A stretch of DNA of 64,000 nt from Scalindua sp964344685 (GTDB taxonomy: Bacteria > Planctomycetota > Brocadiia > Brocadiales > Scalinduaceae), in assembly GCA_964344685.1 (NCBI GenBank), contig CAYFOK010000002.1, forward strand, positions 1-64,000. The letters are read 5' to 3'. Below are positions 35,114 through 43,847 of this stretch, in pieces (position 1 is the first letter of the stretch; each line of letters opens with the position of its first letter). Position numbers and translations under genes: made by a program. The notes beneath the pieces were generated by a model. That model was given only the letters and a program-made list of their open reading frames with translations, was not told the origin of the DNA and did no database searches.

Positions 35114-36469
35114 TTAACAGATTCTGTCAGTTGCTTCTGCCAGAGAAGATACTTCGGTCATATTAAGAGATTTTCTTCGTGAAGAGTCTTTGGTATTGTC
35201 TTTTGGAACAATTGCGTTTTCAAAACCAAGCCTGGCAGCCTCTTTTATTCTGTTATCAAACTGGTTAACCCCTCTTACTTCACCGCCTAAGCCCAATTCA
35301 CCCATTACGATTGTATTACCTGGTATAGCTATATCCTTGAAACTGGATACAATTGCAATTGCAATTGCGAGATCTGCTGCCGGTTCTTCGATTTTTACAC
35401 CACCAACAACATTTACAAAGACATCATGCCCTCCTAAAAGAAGCCCCGTCCTTTTTTCCAGTACTGCCAGTATCATTGTAACACGATTATGGTCGACGCC
35501 ACTAACTTTACGTCCCGGCATTCCAAAGCTTGACCTGGTTACCAGCGCCTGTACTTCCACAAGCAGAGCCCTCGTTCCCTCAATACATGGAATAATTACA
35601 GAGCCAGAGCCTAAGTTATGTGTTCTAGAGAGAAATATCTCTGATGGGTCTTTAACCTCTCGAAGCCCATTTTGACACATCTCGAAAATTCCTATTTCAT
35701 TTGTAGGGCCAAAGCGGTTTTTTACTGCTCTTAGTATCCTGAACGACATGAACTTCTCACCCTCAAAGTACAGTACCGTATCAACTAAATGCTCCAATAC
35801 CTTGGGGCCGGCAATCATTCCCTCTTTGGTAACGTGTCCAACTAAGAAAATGGAAGAATCCGTTTTTTTTGATTTTTGAATTAGTTCATTAGCACACTGC
35901 CTGACCTGTGAAACTGTTCCCGGTGAAGATTCAAGTTCTGGCTTGAACACTGCTTGTACTGAGTCCACAATGACGAGGTCAGGGTTGATTTTTTTGATGT
36001 GTTCAAGAATAACATTTAAATTGTTTTCTGCAACCAAAAAAATGTTCTTCGATGTTACACTCAGTCTGTCTGCTCTTAATTTTATCTGAGCGGTTGATTC
36101 CTCACCCGTTACATACAAGGATAAGCGGTTCTGTTCACTGAATTTTTGGCATACTTGTAATAAGAGTGTTGATTTTCCTATTCCTGGTGTGCCTCCAATC
36201 AAAACTGCTGAACCAGCCACAATGCCGCTACCGAGAATTCTGTCAAATTCTTCAATGTGTGTATGCGTCCTGAGTTTACTAACCGGTTTTATATCTGATA
36301 TGCATGTGGGGTTTTCTATATCAGATTCAGGAAGTGAATGCATAAATGTAGGTTCGCATTTTTCTTCTATCATTGAATCCCACTCATTGCAACCGGAGCA
36401 TCGACCTACCCATTTATTTGTTTTCCATCCACATTGCTGGCAGACAAAAACAGTACTAAATTTTGCCAT
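35114..36469 (-). CDS. radA: DNA repair protein RadA
   Basis: A 451-residue RecA-like recombination protein. N-terminal zinc finger CQQCGWKTNKWVGRCSGC, Walker A GGTPGIGKSTLLLQ, the RadA signature KNRFGPTNEIGIFEM and a C-terminal Lon-like domain (GGVKIEEPAADLAIAIAI; GELGLGGEVRGV). It promotes branch migration in recombinational repair. It is the first gene of a unit with two lipoproteins and lies after the clpC terminator. Confidence 0.96.
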   Translation of the reverse strand: MAKFSTVFVCQQCGWKTNKWVGRCSGCNEWDSMIEEKCEPTFMHSLPESDIENPTCISDIKPVSKLRTHTHIEEFDRILGSGIVAGSAVLIGGTPGIGKSTLLLQVCQKFSEQNRLSLYVTGEESTAQIKLRADRLSVTSKNIFLVAENNLNVILEHIKKINPDLVIVDSVQAVFKPELESSPGTVSQVRQCANELIQKSKKTDSSIFLVGHVTKEGMIAGPKVLEHLVDTVLYFEGEKFMSFRILRAVKNRFGPTNEIGIFEMCQNGLREVKDPSEIFLSRTHNLGSGSVIIPCIEGTRALLVEVQALVTRSSFGMPGRKVSGVDHNRVTMILAVLEKRTGLLLGGHDVFVNVVGGVKIEEPAADLAIAIAIVSSFKDIAIPGNTIVMGELGLGGEVRGVNQFDNRIKEAARLGFENAIVPKDNTKDSSRRKSLNMTEVSSLAEATDRIC

Positions 36470-36540
36470 AGTATAGCGTATTGAGTCTTATATTTCGTAG
36501 AGCTATTAAAGAACGTTATATTTCTGAAAAACAAATAAAA

Positions 36541-36567
36541 AAAGGGGCTTAGCAGCCCCTTTTTTTA
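36541..36567 (-). terminator. Rho-independent terminator after clpC (bidirectional form)
   Basis: AGGGGCT (36543-36549) and AGCCCCT (36554-36560) form a perfect 7-bp stem around a four-base loop, extended by A and T runs on both sides. It ends the minus-strand clpC transcript and separates it from radA. Confidence 0.92.
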
Positions 36568-36596
36568 TTTAGATTACATTGTAAAATTACTTTTAA

Positions 36597-39068
36597 TTAT
36601 TTACTATCTGAACCGCTTGTGACTAACTCTTCCTTAACCGTTACTTCTTCAAAAAGTAATTTTCCATCTTGCAATTTTACCTCAATGGAATTACCATCTT
36701 TAAACTTCCCTTTTAATATATCTTCAGAGAGAGGATCCTCAATTAAATTTTCTATAGATCGATGTAATGGTCTTGCGCCATAATTTGGTTTATGGCTCTT
36801 TTCTATGAGGAAATCAGAGGCCTCCTGAGTTACTGTAAGAGTTATGTTGTAATTATCCAGCCTTGAACGTATGCTTTCCAGTTCAATTTCAACAATTTTT
36901 CTTAAATCTTCCTTTGTAAGATCCCTGAACACAGCGATATCGTTAACCCTGTTGACAAACTCTGGACGGAAATGCTTTTCGACTGCTTCTAAAAGTTGCT
37001 CTCGAATAGATTCATATGATTGTTCACTGGAAGCTTTCTTGAATCCTAGTGAAGATGTATTTTTGATTATGTCACTGCCAATGTTTGATGTCATTATTAT
37101 GATTACGTTTCTAAAATCAACATGACGTCCAAAGCTATCTGTTAATTTACCTTCCTCCATAACCTGTAGCAACATGTTAAACACGTCTGAATGTGCTTTC
37201 TCTATTTCATCCAGGAGAACCACTGCATAAGGGCGCCTTCGAATTTTTTCTGTTAACTGTCCTCCTTCCTCAAAACCAACATAGCCAGGAGGTGCACCTA
37301 TTAACCGGGAAACATTGTGTTTTTCCATATATTCTGACATATCTATTTGTATCAGTGATTCTTCTTCACCAAATAGTGATTTGGCCAACGCTTTTGAAAG
37401 CAGGGTTTTACCAACCCCTGATGGACCTATAAATATAAAGCTTGCACTTGGTCTATTTGGGTTTTGTAAGCCTGCCCTTGACCGCCTTACCGCCTTTGAT
37501 ACTGCTTTAATGGCATTGTCCTGTCCGATTACAGTTTTTCTAAGTTCAGACTCGAGATTGAGCAATTTCTTCGCTTCTTCAACCTCCATGCGTTTGAGAG
37601 GTATACCGGTCATTGTTGAAACGACTTCAGTAATAACGGATTCGTCTACTGTTCCGTCTACTTCCGTATAGTTTTCCCGCCATTCTTTTTCTACATCACT
37701 TTTTTTCTTTTTCAATTTGTCTGCTTTATCTCGAAGTTTTGCAGCTCTTTCAAAATCTTGTAATGCTACGGATTCATCCTTCTCTTTTTCGAGGCTTCCT
37801 ATCTCTTTTTCTATATGCCTTAAATCAGGAGGATGTGTAGTCGCTTTTAATCTTACACGGGCACCAGCTTCGTCGATAATATCGATTGCTTTATCTGGTA
37901 AGAATCTTCCTGTAATATACCTGGTAGCAAATTCTGTCGCTGTTTTTATTGCCTCATCAGTTATTTGAACCTTATGATGCGCTTCATACCTGTCCCTTAA
38001 GCCTTTTAGAATTTCTACGGTCTCTTCCTTCGAAGGTGGATCGACAATTATTGTCTGAAATCTTCTTTCGAGTGCACTGTCTTTTTCAATATATTTTCTG
38101 TATTCATCGAGAGTGGTAGCGCCTATACATTGTATTTCCCCTCTGGAAAGTGCCGGTTTCAGTACATTAGAAGCATCAATTGCTCCTTCAGCTCCTCCTG
38201 CCCCTACTAACGTATGTAGTTCATCTATAAAGAGGATTATGTTCTTTGCTCTACGGACTTCTCCCATGACGGCTTTAATTCTTTCCTCGAATTGACCACG
38301 GTATTTAGTGCCAGCTACCATCATTGCCAAATCTAAGGCGACTATTCTTTTCTCGCGCAACAATTCTGGAACAGCGCCACTTACCACAGCTTGAGAAAGT
38401 CCTTCAACTATCGCAGTTTTTCCTACTCCAGCCTCTCCAATCAAGACCGGGTTGTTTTTTGTCCGACGGCTTAATACCTGAATCAAACGTTCAATACTAG
38501 ACTGTCTGCCAATAACCGGGTCTAATGACTGTTCCTTAGCTTGCTGTGTTAAATCGCGGCCGAAGGAATCTAGTGCAGGTGTTTTTGACTTACCTTTTTT
38601 CTCCTCTTTCTCTTTTGCACCCGGTGTAGTTTCGGCTCCGAGAAGTTCAATAACTTCTTCTCTGACACCTTCCAGTTTTATGCCTAAATTCAATAAAACC
38701 TGTGCGGCTACGCCTTCTCGTTCCCTGAGGAGTCCAAGAAGTTGATGCTCTGTTCCTATATAGTTATGCCCCATGGACTTTGCTTCTTCCATAGCATATT
38801 CTAACACCTTCTTTACCCTCGGAGTGAAAGGTAGTTGCCCAACTGAGACAAGGTCAGGACCTGCTTGAACTATCTTTTCTACCTCCATGCGAATCTTTTT
38901 TAAATCAATGTCTAGATTTTGTAAAACATTTGCTGCTACACCGCTGCCCTCTTTCACCAAACCAAGTAATATATGTTCTGTCCCTATATATTCATGGTTA
39001 AATCTTTTAGCTTCCTCTCTGGCAAGCGCCATTACCTTTCTTGCCCTGTCGGTAAATTTGTCAAACAT
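36597..39068 (-). CDS. clpC: ATP-dependent Clp protease ATPase subunit ClpC
   Basis: An 823-residue Hsp100 unfoldase. Two N-terminal Clp repeats (FNHEYIGTEHILLGLVKEG; MGHNYIGTEHQLLGLLRE), AAA-1 Walker A GEAGVGKTAIVEGL, a middle UVR motif (DFERAAKLRDKADKL) typical of ClpC, AAA-2 Walker A GPSGVGKTLLSKAL, and a ClpP-loop-containing C-terminal half. In Gram-positives it degrades proteins tagged by McsB arginine phosphorylation; here it directly follows mcsB (17 bp). clpP is not in the window. Confidence 0.97.
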   Translation of the reverse strand: MFDKFTDRARKVMALAREEAKRFNHEYIGTEHILLGLVKEGSGVAANVLQNLDIDLKKIRMEVEKIVQAGPDLVSVGQLPFTPRVKKVLEYAMEEAKSMGHNYIGTEHQLLGLLREREGVAAQVLLNLGIKLEGVREEVIELLGAETTPGAKEKEEKKGKSKTPALDSFGRDLTQQAKEQSLDPVIGRQSSIERLIQVLSRRTKNNPVLIGEAGVGKTAIVEGLSQAVVSGAVPELLREKRIVALDLAMMVAGTKYRGQFEERIKAVMGEVRRAKNIILFIDELHTLVGAGGAEGAIDASNVLKPALSRGEIQCIGATTLDEYRKYIEKDSALERRFQTIIVDPPSKEETVEILKGLRDRYEAHHKVQITDEAIKTATEFATRYITGRFLPDKAIDIIDEAGARVRLKATTHPPDLRHIEKEIGSLEKEKDESVALQDFERAAKLRDKADKLKKKKSDVEKEWRENYTEVDGTVDESVITEVVSTMTGIPLKRMEVEEAKKLLNLESELRKTVIGQDNAIKAVSKAVRRSRAGLQNPNRPSASFIFIGPSGVGKTLLSKALAKSLFGEEESLIQIDMSEYMEKHNVSRLIGAPPGYVGFEEGGQLTEKIRRRPYAVVLLDEIEKAHSDVFNMLLQVMEEGKLTDSFGRHVDFRNVIIIMTSNIGSDIIKNTSSLGFKKASSEQSYESIREQLLEAVEKHFRPEFVNRVNDIAVFRDLTKEDLRKIVEIELESIRSRLDNYNITLTVTQEASDFLIEKSHKPNYGARPLHRSIENLIEDPLSEDILKGKFKDGNSIEVKLQDGKLLFEEVTVKEELVTSGSDSK

Positions 39069-39085
39069 TTTTCTCCACCTTTTTT

Positions 39086-40138
39086 TTATAAACCGTCAAG
39101 CCTCTTCCTTACGTAAGAGGCCCTGATAACATTTCTTTGTGCGGAATCCAGTTCACAGCCTTGCAGTTTTTGTAAATGTGCCGGAAGTGTCAGGACAAAG
39201 AGTTCGTTAAGGGTTTGCATTTCAATATCGTCGATCAAACCGATATTTACACCCATACGAACCTGTGAAAGTAATTGTAAAATTTCTTCAGAAGTGATAG
39301 TTCGAGCGGCTTTAAGCATACCGTATGACCGCCAAATTCTATCTTCCAATTGGTCTTTGCTTTCCATAACCAAAGCCTTTCTGGCCATTCTTTCGTAACT
39401 TGTAATACGCGGTATCACACTCTCAATTATGGATAAAATTTCCTTTTCTGATTTTCCTAACGCAAACTGGTTTGAAATCTGGTATAAGTCGCCGGAAACT
39501 TTTGTGCCCTCGCCATATAAGCCTCTGACCACTAACCCAAGTTTACCTACCGCGTTAAAGACCTTCTCAATATGTTTGGTCATGCCAAGTGCCGGGAGAT
39601 GTAGCATTACGGAAACACGCATACCTGTGCCAACATTTGTTGGACAGGCAGTGAGAAATCCAAATCTTGAAGAAAATGCAAAGTTTAAGCTCTCTCCAAG
39701 AATATTGTCAATTTCATCAATTGTATCCCAGGTATTTTTTAGTTCGAAACCTGAACGTATCACCTGGATTCTGAGGTGATCCTCTTCGTTAATCATCAAA
39801 CTGATAGTTTCTGATTTTCCAAATGCAACACCTCTTTCTCCTTCCCCTTCGGCATGCTCCTTACTGATCAAGTGTCTTTCTACTAATAATAATTTATCAA
39901 CAGAAGTTGCCTGGTTTAGATTTATATAAGAGACATCCTGTGCTATGTTACGCTCAATTATTGTATTTCTCAGTAAAGATTCTATCTCTTTCCTCTGCTT
40001 TAAATTTGCACGAGAAAGGAAAGGATAACCTGCAATGTTTCTTGCTAAACGGATTCTGCTGCTGATAACAATGTCAGATTCCTTGCCGGTACCCCTTAGC
40101 CACTCACCAGTATTGTCAGAAAGATCTTTAATCTCCAT
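39086..40138 (-). CDS. mcsB: Protein arginine kinase McsB
   Basis: A 350-residue phosphagen-kinase-fold enzyme that phosphorylates protein arginines as a degradation tag for ClpC. Visible: VISSRIRLARNIAGYPF, the catalytic loop LTACPTNVGTGMRVSVMLHL and IRASYVRKRLDGL. It lacks the N-terminal helical domain of metabolic arginine kinases, as expected for McsB. The start overlaps mcsA by 11 bp. Its presence outside Firmicutes implies a pArg system in this lineage. Confidence 0.95.
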   Translation of the reverse strand: MEIKDLSDNTGEWLRGTGKESDIVISSRIRLARNIAGYPFLSRANLKQRKEIESLLRNTIIERNIAQDVSYINLNQATSVDKLLLVERHLISKEHAEGEGERGVAFGKSETISLMINEEDHLRIQVIRSGFELKNTWDTIDEIDNILGESLNFAFSSRFGFLTACPTNVGTGMRVSVMLHLPALGMTKHIEKVFNAVGKLGLVVRGLYGEGTKVSGDLYQISNQFALGKSEKEILSIIESVIPRITSYERMARKALVMESKDQLEDRIWRSYGMLKAARTITSEEILQLLSQVRMGVNIGLIDDIEMQTLNELFVLTLPAHLQKLQGCELDSAQRNVIRASYVRKRLDGL

Positions 40139-40628
40139 CTTCTACATTCCCTGAAAGTTCATAAATTTTATCTCTTAACTCTGCTGCCTTTTCATAATTT
40201 TCTCTTTCTACCGCTTCGTTTAATTCCTTACGTAGTTGGATTAGCTCGTTTTTCTTAATAATTTCTGCACCTGCATTTGCCGGCACTTTACCCACGTGCT
40301 GAGAGTTACCATGCATCCTTTCAATAAGCGGCAATAATCCCTTCTTAAATACGTTATAGTCCATTGGACAACCAAGACGGCCTTGAGATCTGAATTCCAG
40401 ATAAGAGAGGCCGCACACGGGGCACGTTGTTTTTGACATTTCCCTTATTTCGGGAGATACTTGGTTAATAAGGCTTGTTAAAATATCAGATGGGGATGGT
40501 GCTTTTGGGAAGTGATTTGTAACATTTTGGGCACAATCCTCACAGAAATGCCTCTCTTTTTTTTCGTTTTCTATAATTTCAGTCAGATGCACTGTCGCCA
40601 GTTTTTTATTGCATGACTCGCATTTCAT
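40128..40628 (-). CDS. mcsA: McsA, zinc-finger/UVR activator of McsB
   Basis: A 166-residue protein with zinc-binding pairs CESCNKK, CEDCAQ and CPVCGLSY and a C-terminal UvrB/UvrC motif (AVERENYEKAAELRDKIYEL). McsA activates McsB in the arginine-phosphorylation/ClpC system. It overlaps mcsB and follows the hps-rraA fusion gene by 18 bp. No ctsR repressor gene precedes it, unlike in Firmicutes. Confidence 0.94.
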   Translation of the reverse strand: MKCESCNKKLATVHLTEIIENEKKERHFCEDCAQNVTNHFPKAPSPSDILTSLINQVSPEIREMSKTTCPVCGLSYLEFRSQGRLGCPMDYNVFKKGLLPLIERMHGNSQHVGKVPANAGAEIIKKNELIQLRKELNEAVERENYEKAAELRDKIYELSGNVEDGD

Positions 40629-40646
40629 TATCAGTAACTCCCTCTC

Positions 40647-41966
40647 CTAATAATTCTTATTTTTTGTCCATTTCAGTAATTCTGTCACCTCTCCAAGAGA
40701 AGTCTTTCCTTGAGAAATTTCTTCGCGTATTCTGTTTTCTCTTTCCAGCCAATCCATTGCGTAGTTAGCCATTTCTCTAGCATCACGTTTTGGTATAACC
40801 ATCAGGCCATCGCTGTCACCTAAGATCCAGTCACCATCACATATTGTAATACCTGAAATATTTATAGGTGTACCGATCTCGCCAAATCCTTTAGGTTCTC
40901 CTGCGTTTGGCATGATCAATTTTGCAAAAACAGGAAATTGTAATTTTCTTATTTCACCACTATCACGAATTGCTCCGTTTACGACTACCCCAGCAAGTTT
41001 CTTTTGTTTCGCACTAAGCGTCGCAAGCTCTCCCCATACGGCAGGGCCCACACCTCCAGAATCAATAACTATTACGTCTCCTTCTCTCGCGACATCTATT
41101 GCCTCAACCGGTTTTGCCCAGTCACCGGGATATGTTCGGACAGTTACTGCTCGCCCAATCATTTTCGTTTCTAATTCTAAACTAATGTAGTTTAACCCGG
41201 TTATTCCTTTCAGACGGTGGCTGCCATCTGATATATTTGCAGTAGAAACGCTCTCTAATATTTCACGTATATCATCGCTTGAAGTTCTTTTAAAGAGATC
41301 CTCTGCCACTTTCTCTCGGGTTGATATAGCTTTTTTTAAATTTTTTGTAGCAGCCTTTATGTCAGTTGCTTTACAAATAGCCCCACCAACTACTATAATT
41401 TTTGCGCCTGCATTTACTGCATCGACAACTGTTTCAGAATTAATCCCTCCGGCAACGGCAACGGGGATGCCGGCCTTCGAGCAAATTTCTTTAAGCTTCT
41501 CGAAAGGGCTGCTTCCTTGCATCTGTTCGTCAATTGCTGTGTGTACTCCGATAAAATCGGCACCCCATCTCTCAATATCTATTGAACGAGAGACACAATC
41601 AGTGATTCCGAGGAGGTCAACCTCAACTTTTATGCCGTAATTTTTTCCTGCGCTAATACATTCTTTTATTGTTGAGTCTGTAGCGCCTCCCATTACAACA
41701 GCAATGTCTGCTCCAGCTTTAGCAGCTGTTTCCATTTCTAAACGACCTGCATCCATCGTTTTCATGTCAGCTACTATCGTTGTCGAGGGAAATTCTTTCC
41801 TAAGTACCCTTATAGAATCTAATCCTTCACTTTTAATTAGAGGAGTTCCTGCCTCGATCCAGTCAACTCCTGAGTCAACTGCTTCCCTAGCTACATCCAC
41901 AGCACGTCTTAAGTTGACAAAATCTAAAGCTATTTGAAGGATAGGAGTGTCTAAGTTAGTATTCAC
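40647..41966 (-). CDS. Bifunctional 3-hexulose-6-phosphate synthase / RraA-family protein
   Basis: A 439-residue fusion. Residues 1 to about 215 are a TIM-barrel hexulose-phosphate synthase of the orotidine-decarboxylase suprafamily: LQIALDFVNLRRAVDVA, the catalytic VADMKTMDAG, HTAIDEQMQG and VAGGINSETVVDAVNAGA. Residues about 230-435 are an RraA/HMG-aldolase-like domain: DVIVIDSGGVG, GVVVNGAIRDSGEI, PVFAKLI and GDSDGLMVIPK. The first domain condenses formaldehyde with ribulose 5-phosphate or runs in reverse to make pentose phosphate; the second has no settled role here. No hexulose-phosphate isomerase gene is in the window. It lies between queD and mcsA. Confidence 0.92.
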   Translation of the reverse strand: MNTNLDTPILQIALDFVNLRRAVDVAREAVDSGVDWIEAGTPLIKSEGLDSIRVLRKEFPSTTIVADMKTMDAGRLEMETAAKAGADIAVVMGGATDSTIKECISAGKNYGIKVEVDLLGITDCVSRSIDIERWGADFIGVHTAIDEQMQGSSPFEKLKEICSKAGIPVAVAGGINSETVVDAVNAGAKIIVVGGAICKATDIKAATKNLKKAISTREKVAEDLFKRTSSDDIREILESVSTANISDGSHRLKGITGLNYISLELETKMIGRAVTVRTYPGDWAKPVEAIDVAREGDVIVIDSGGVGPAVWGELATLSAKQKKLAGVVVNGAIRDSGEIRKLQFPVFAKLIMPNAGEPKGFGEIGTPINISGITICDGDWILGDSDGLMVIPKRDAREMANYAMDWLERENRIREEISQGKTSLGEVTELLKWTKNKNY

Positions 41967-41988
41967 TTATGGTTTGTAAAAGAACAGA

Positions 41989-42354
41989 TTATGCATAATA
42001 TGCGGCTGCACATTTTTCAGATTCCCATGTCTTAACTTTGGCAACAAGTATTTCCGGAGGCAGCTGTTCGCTTAAGTTATTGTATATTGCCCTTGAAACA
42101 TTCTCTGTTGTGGGATTCTCCTGTTTAAACTCACTCAACTCATTTAAATAAGTATGATCAAAACGGGAAAGTATTTCTCCAAGCTTTTTTTTAACAATCT
42201 TGAAGTCCATTACCATTCCCATTTCGTTTAAATTTTCTGTCCTAAGTGTAACTTCTACCCTCCAGTTATGTCCGTGCAGCCTTTCGCACTCTCCCTCATA
42301 ATCACGTAAATTGTGAGCACCGGCAAATGTTTTTTCGACAACTAACTCATACAT
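41989..42354 (-). CDS. queD: 6-carboxytetrahydropterin synthase (QueD/PTPS family)
   Basis: A 121-residue T-fold enzyme. Zinc histidines are in AGAHNL and the CERLHGHNW motif, which also holds the catalytic cysteine; VMDFKIVKKKLGEIL and LDHTYLNE-like FDHTYLNEL complete the signature. It makes 6-carboxytetrahydropterin in queuosine synthesis, or a pterin product. I start at ATG 42354, since the 26 residues upstream are not family-like. It lies 22 bp before the hps-rraA gene. Confidence 0.92.
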   Translation of the reverse strand: MYELVVEKTFAGAHNLRDYEGECERLHGHNWRVEVTLRTENLNEMGMVMDFKIVKKKLGEILSRFDHTYLNELSEFKQENPTTENVSRAIYNNLSEQLPPEILVAKVKTWESEKCAAAYYA

Positions 42355-42490
42355 AATAAAGGGAATCAATACACTTCTTATCGGCAGAAAATGACTTTTA
42401 TTTAATTTTACTTTGCTTAGAATGAAAGTCAAGCGTTTTTTAAATGCCTGGATATCGCTAAAGGTGCAATTTAGAAGGCGGTATGATTTA

Positions 42491-42970
42491 TCAATAAAAC
42501 CTCAGCGATGCCGCTAAAAACAGTATTATAAAGACCAATAACAGTGCAAATACCTGTAATATTTTCTTATATACAGGTGGTTTGACCAGGCAAGAACAAT
42601 CTTCCTCGGTTTTGTCTTCTTTGATGAGAAAAGCATTTACACCGTATACGATAAAGAGGCATACAGCCAGTAGAATCTTAATCCTGATAACTGTTTTATA
42701 TCCTGAACTTAAGCTTGTTACCGTAACCGACATAATACTGTCAATAGAATTAATAATTCCAGTAATTATAAGTACACCTATTAGTATTCCGACATAAATA
42801 CGAAATCTTTCATGGACATTATTAGAAAATGTTCCCAGTCCGGAAACAGAAGAGCTTCTTGCCAAAACCGGCCGTAATATTGCCACGAGAAAGATCATTC
42901 CGCCAGCCAGAAGGGCTGCAGCAGAAAGATGCAACCAGTGGTTAATCAAAATCAATTTATCAAGCATCAT
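42491..42970 (-). CDS. CopD-like four-helix integral membrane protein
   Basis: A 159-residue membrane protein with about four hydrophobic helices (WLHLSAAALLAGGMIFLVAI; IYVGILIGVLIITGIINS; IKILLAVCLFIVYGVNAFLI; VFALLLVFIILFLAASL). The first helix has the NHWLHLSAAALLAGG pattern and the protein resembles CopD/DUF2269-type small membrane proteins that may bind haem or copper. The start at 42970 is preceded by GGAG eight bases upstream; the frame is open to 43036. Function unknown. Confidence 0.75.
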   Translation of the reverse strand: MMLDKLILINHWLHLSAAALLAGGMIFLVAILRPVLARSSSVSGLGTFSNNVHERFRIYVGILIGVLIITGIINSIDSIMSVTVTSLSSGYKTVIRIKILLAVCLFIVYGVNAFLIKEDKTEEDCSCLVKPPVYKKILQVFALLLVFIILFLAASLRFY

Positions 42971-43440
42971 GTTTAAATCTCCGTCAATTTTTTGATTAAA
43001 ATTCTGAAAAAACTCATTGTTACAGTTATATAACATGCATTTGCGACACTGTTATTTTAGATATAGTCGAATTTGAATTGAAAATCAAAAGGTTTTTGTG
43101 TTTATAATGTTTTATGTTGGTGCTTAAAACCTTTGTAAGATTTATTGCCTTTAATTTCAGCAGAATGCATGCTAAAATTTAACTCATGATGTTAAAGTCG
43201 CATACAGCTTGCATATGAAAGAAGTGTGGTACGGTCTGTGTCAGCCGGTATTCTAGCATTAAATCGAACTATAAACTAATTTCTCTCAAACAGTTATCTA
43301 GTTGAGAAATAATAAAGTACTAATATCAGACAATCTACCGGGCATATGTAAAAACAATTCCACAGTTAATGTAGACTAGTACAATACAGTCTCCGTTCTG
43401 AATCTGTTCAAAGTGTTATTAAAGTTAAAGGAGTATTTAG
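42971..43440. other. 470-bp spacer upstream of hsp20-dnaJ
   Basis: No gene seen. It contains an imperfect inverted repeat (TTTCTCTCAA near 43281-43290 and TTGAGAAA near 43304-43311), a possible operator. I found no CIRCE element (TTAGCACTC-N9-GAGTGCTAA). A strong AAAGGAG (43427-43433) lies before the hsp20 ATG. Confidence 0.4.
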
Positions 43441-43845
43441 ATGGCACTGGAAAAATGGGACCCGTGGCAGGAACTTGCAAAATTACAGCAGGAGGTGAAT
43501 GACCTGTACAGTAATTTCTTCAATCGTTACTCTTCAACAAAAGAAATATCTTTTACACCGCAAATAGAAATGTATGAAACAGAAGAAGAGATTGTCCTTA
43601 ATGTTGCGCTTCCGGGTACACTCCAGGAAGACATTGATATTTCTTTAGAGGAAGAAGATGTGTTATACATTAGAGGTGAAAGAACTGATCCACACAGGAC
43701 TATTGCCGGTCCGCGTCATATTGAAGAGTTGTGTTACGGGTATTTTGAGAGGCAGGTTCAACTACCGGCAAAATGTCTCAGCGAAAAAATAGAAGCAGAC
43801 TATTCCGAGGGCATTCTTAATATACGGATAATTAAAAAGGTATAA
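43441..43845 (+). CDS. Small heat-shock protein (Hsp20/alpha-crystallin family)
   Basis: A 134-residue holdase. Alpha-crystallin domain from about residue 40: FTPQIEMYETEEEIVLNVALPG, DVLYIRGER, YGYFERQVQLP and a final EGILNIRI motif, where the family has A/G-x-L. The C-terminal IxI anchor is reduced to NIRIIKKV. It is two bases from dnaJ, so both form one heat-shock unit. Confidence 0.95.
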   Translation: MALEKWDPWQELAKLQQEVNDLYSNFFNRYSSTKEISFTPQIEMYETEEEIVLNVALPGTLQEDIDISLEEEDVLYIRGERTDPHRTIAGPRHIEELCYGYFERQVQLPAKCLSEKIEADYSEGILNIRIIKKV

Positions 43846-43847
43846 GT

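Noticed and set aside
35190..35675. Plus-strand ORF of 161 codons opposite radA
   Set aside because: Entirely antisense to the conserved RadA C-terminal domain; no start signals.
43037..43440. CIRCE heat-shock operator before hsp20
   Set aside because: No TTAGCACTC-N9-GAGTGCTAA; the inverted repeat seen is different and imperfect.
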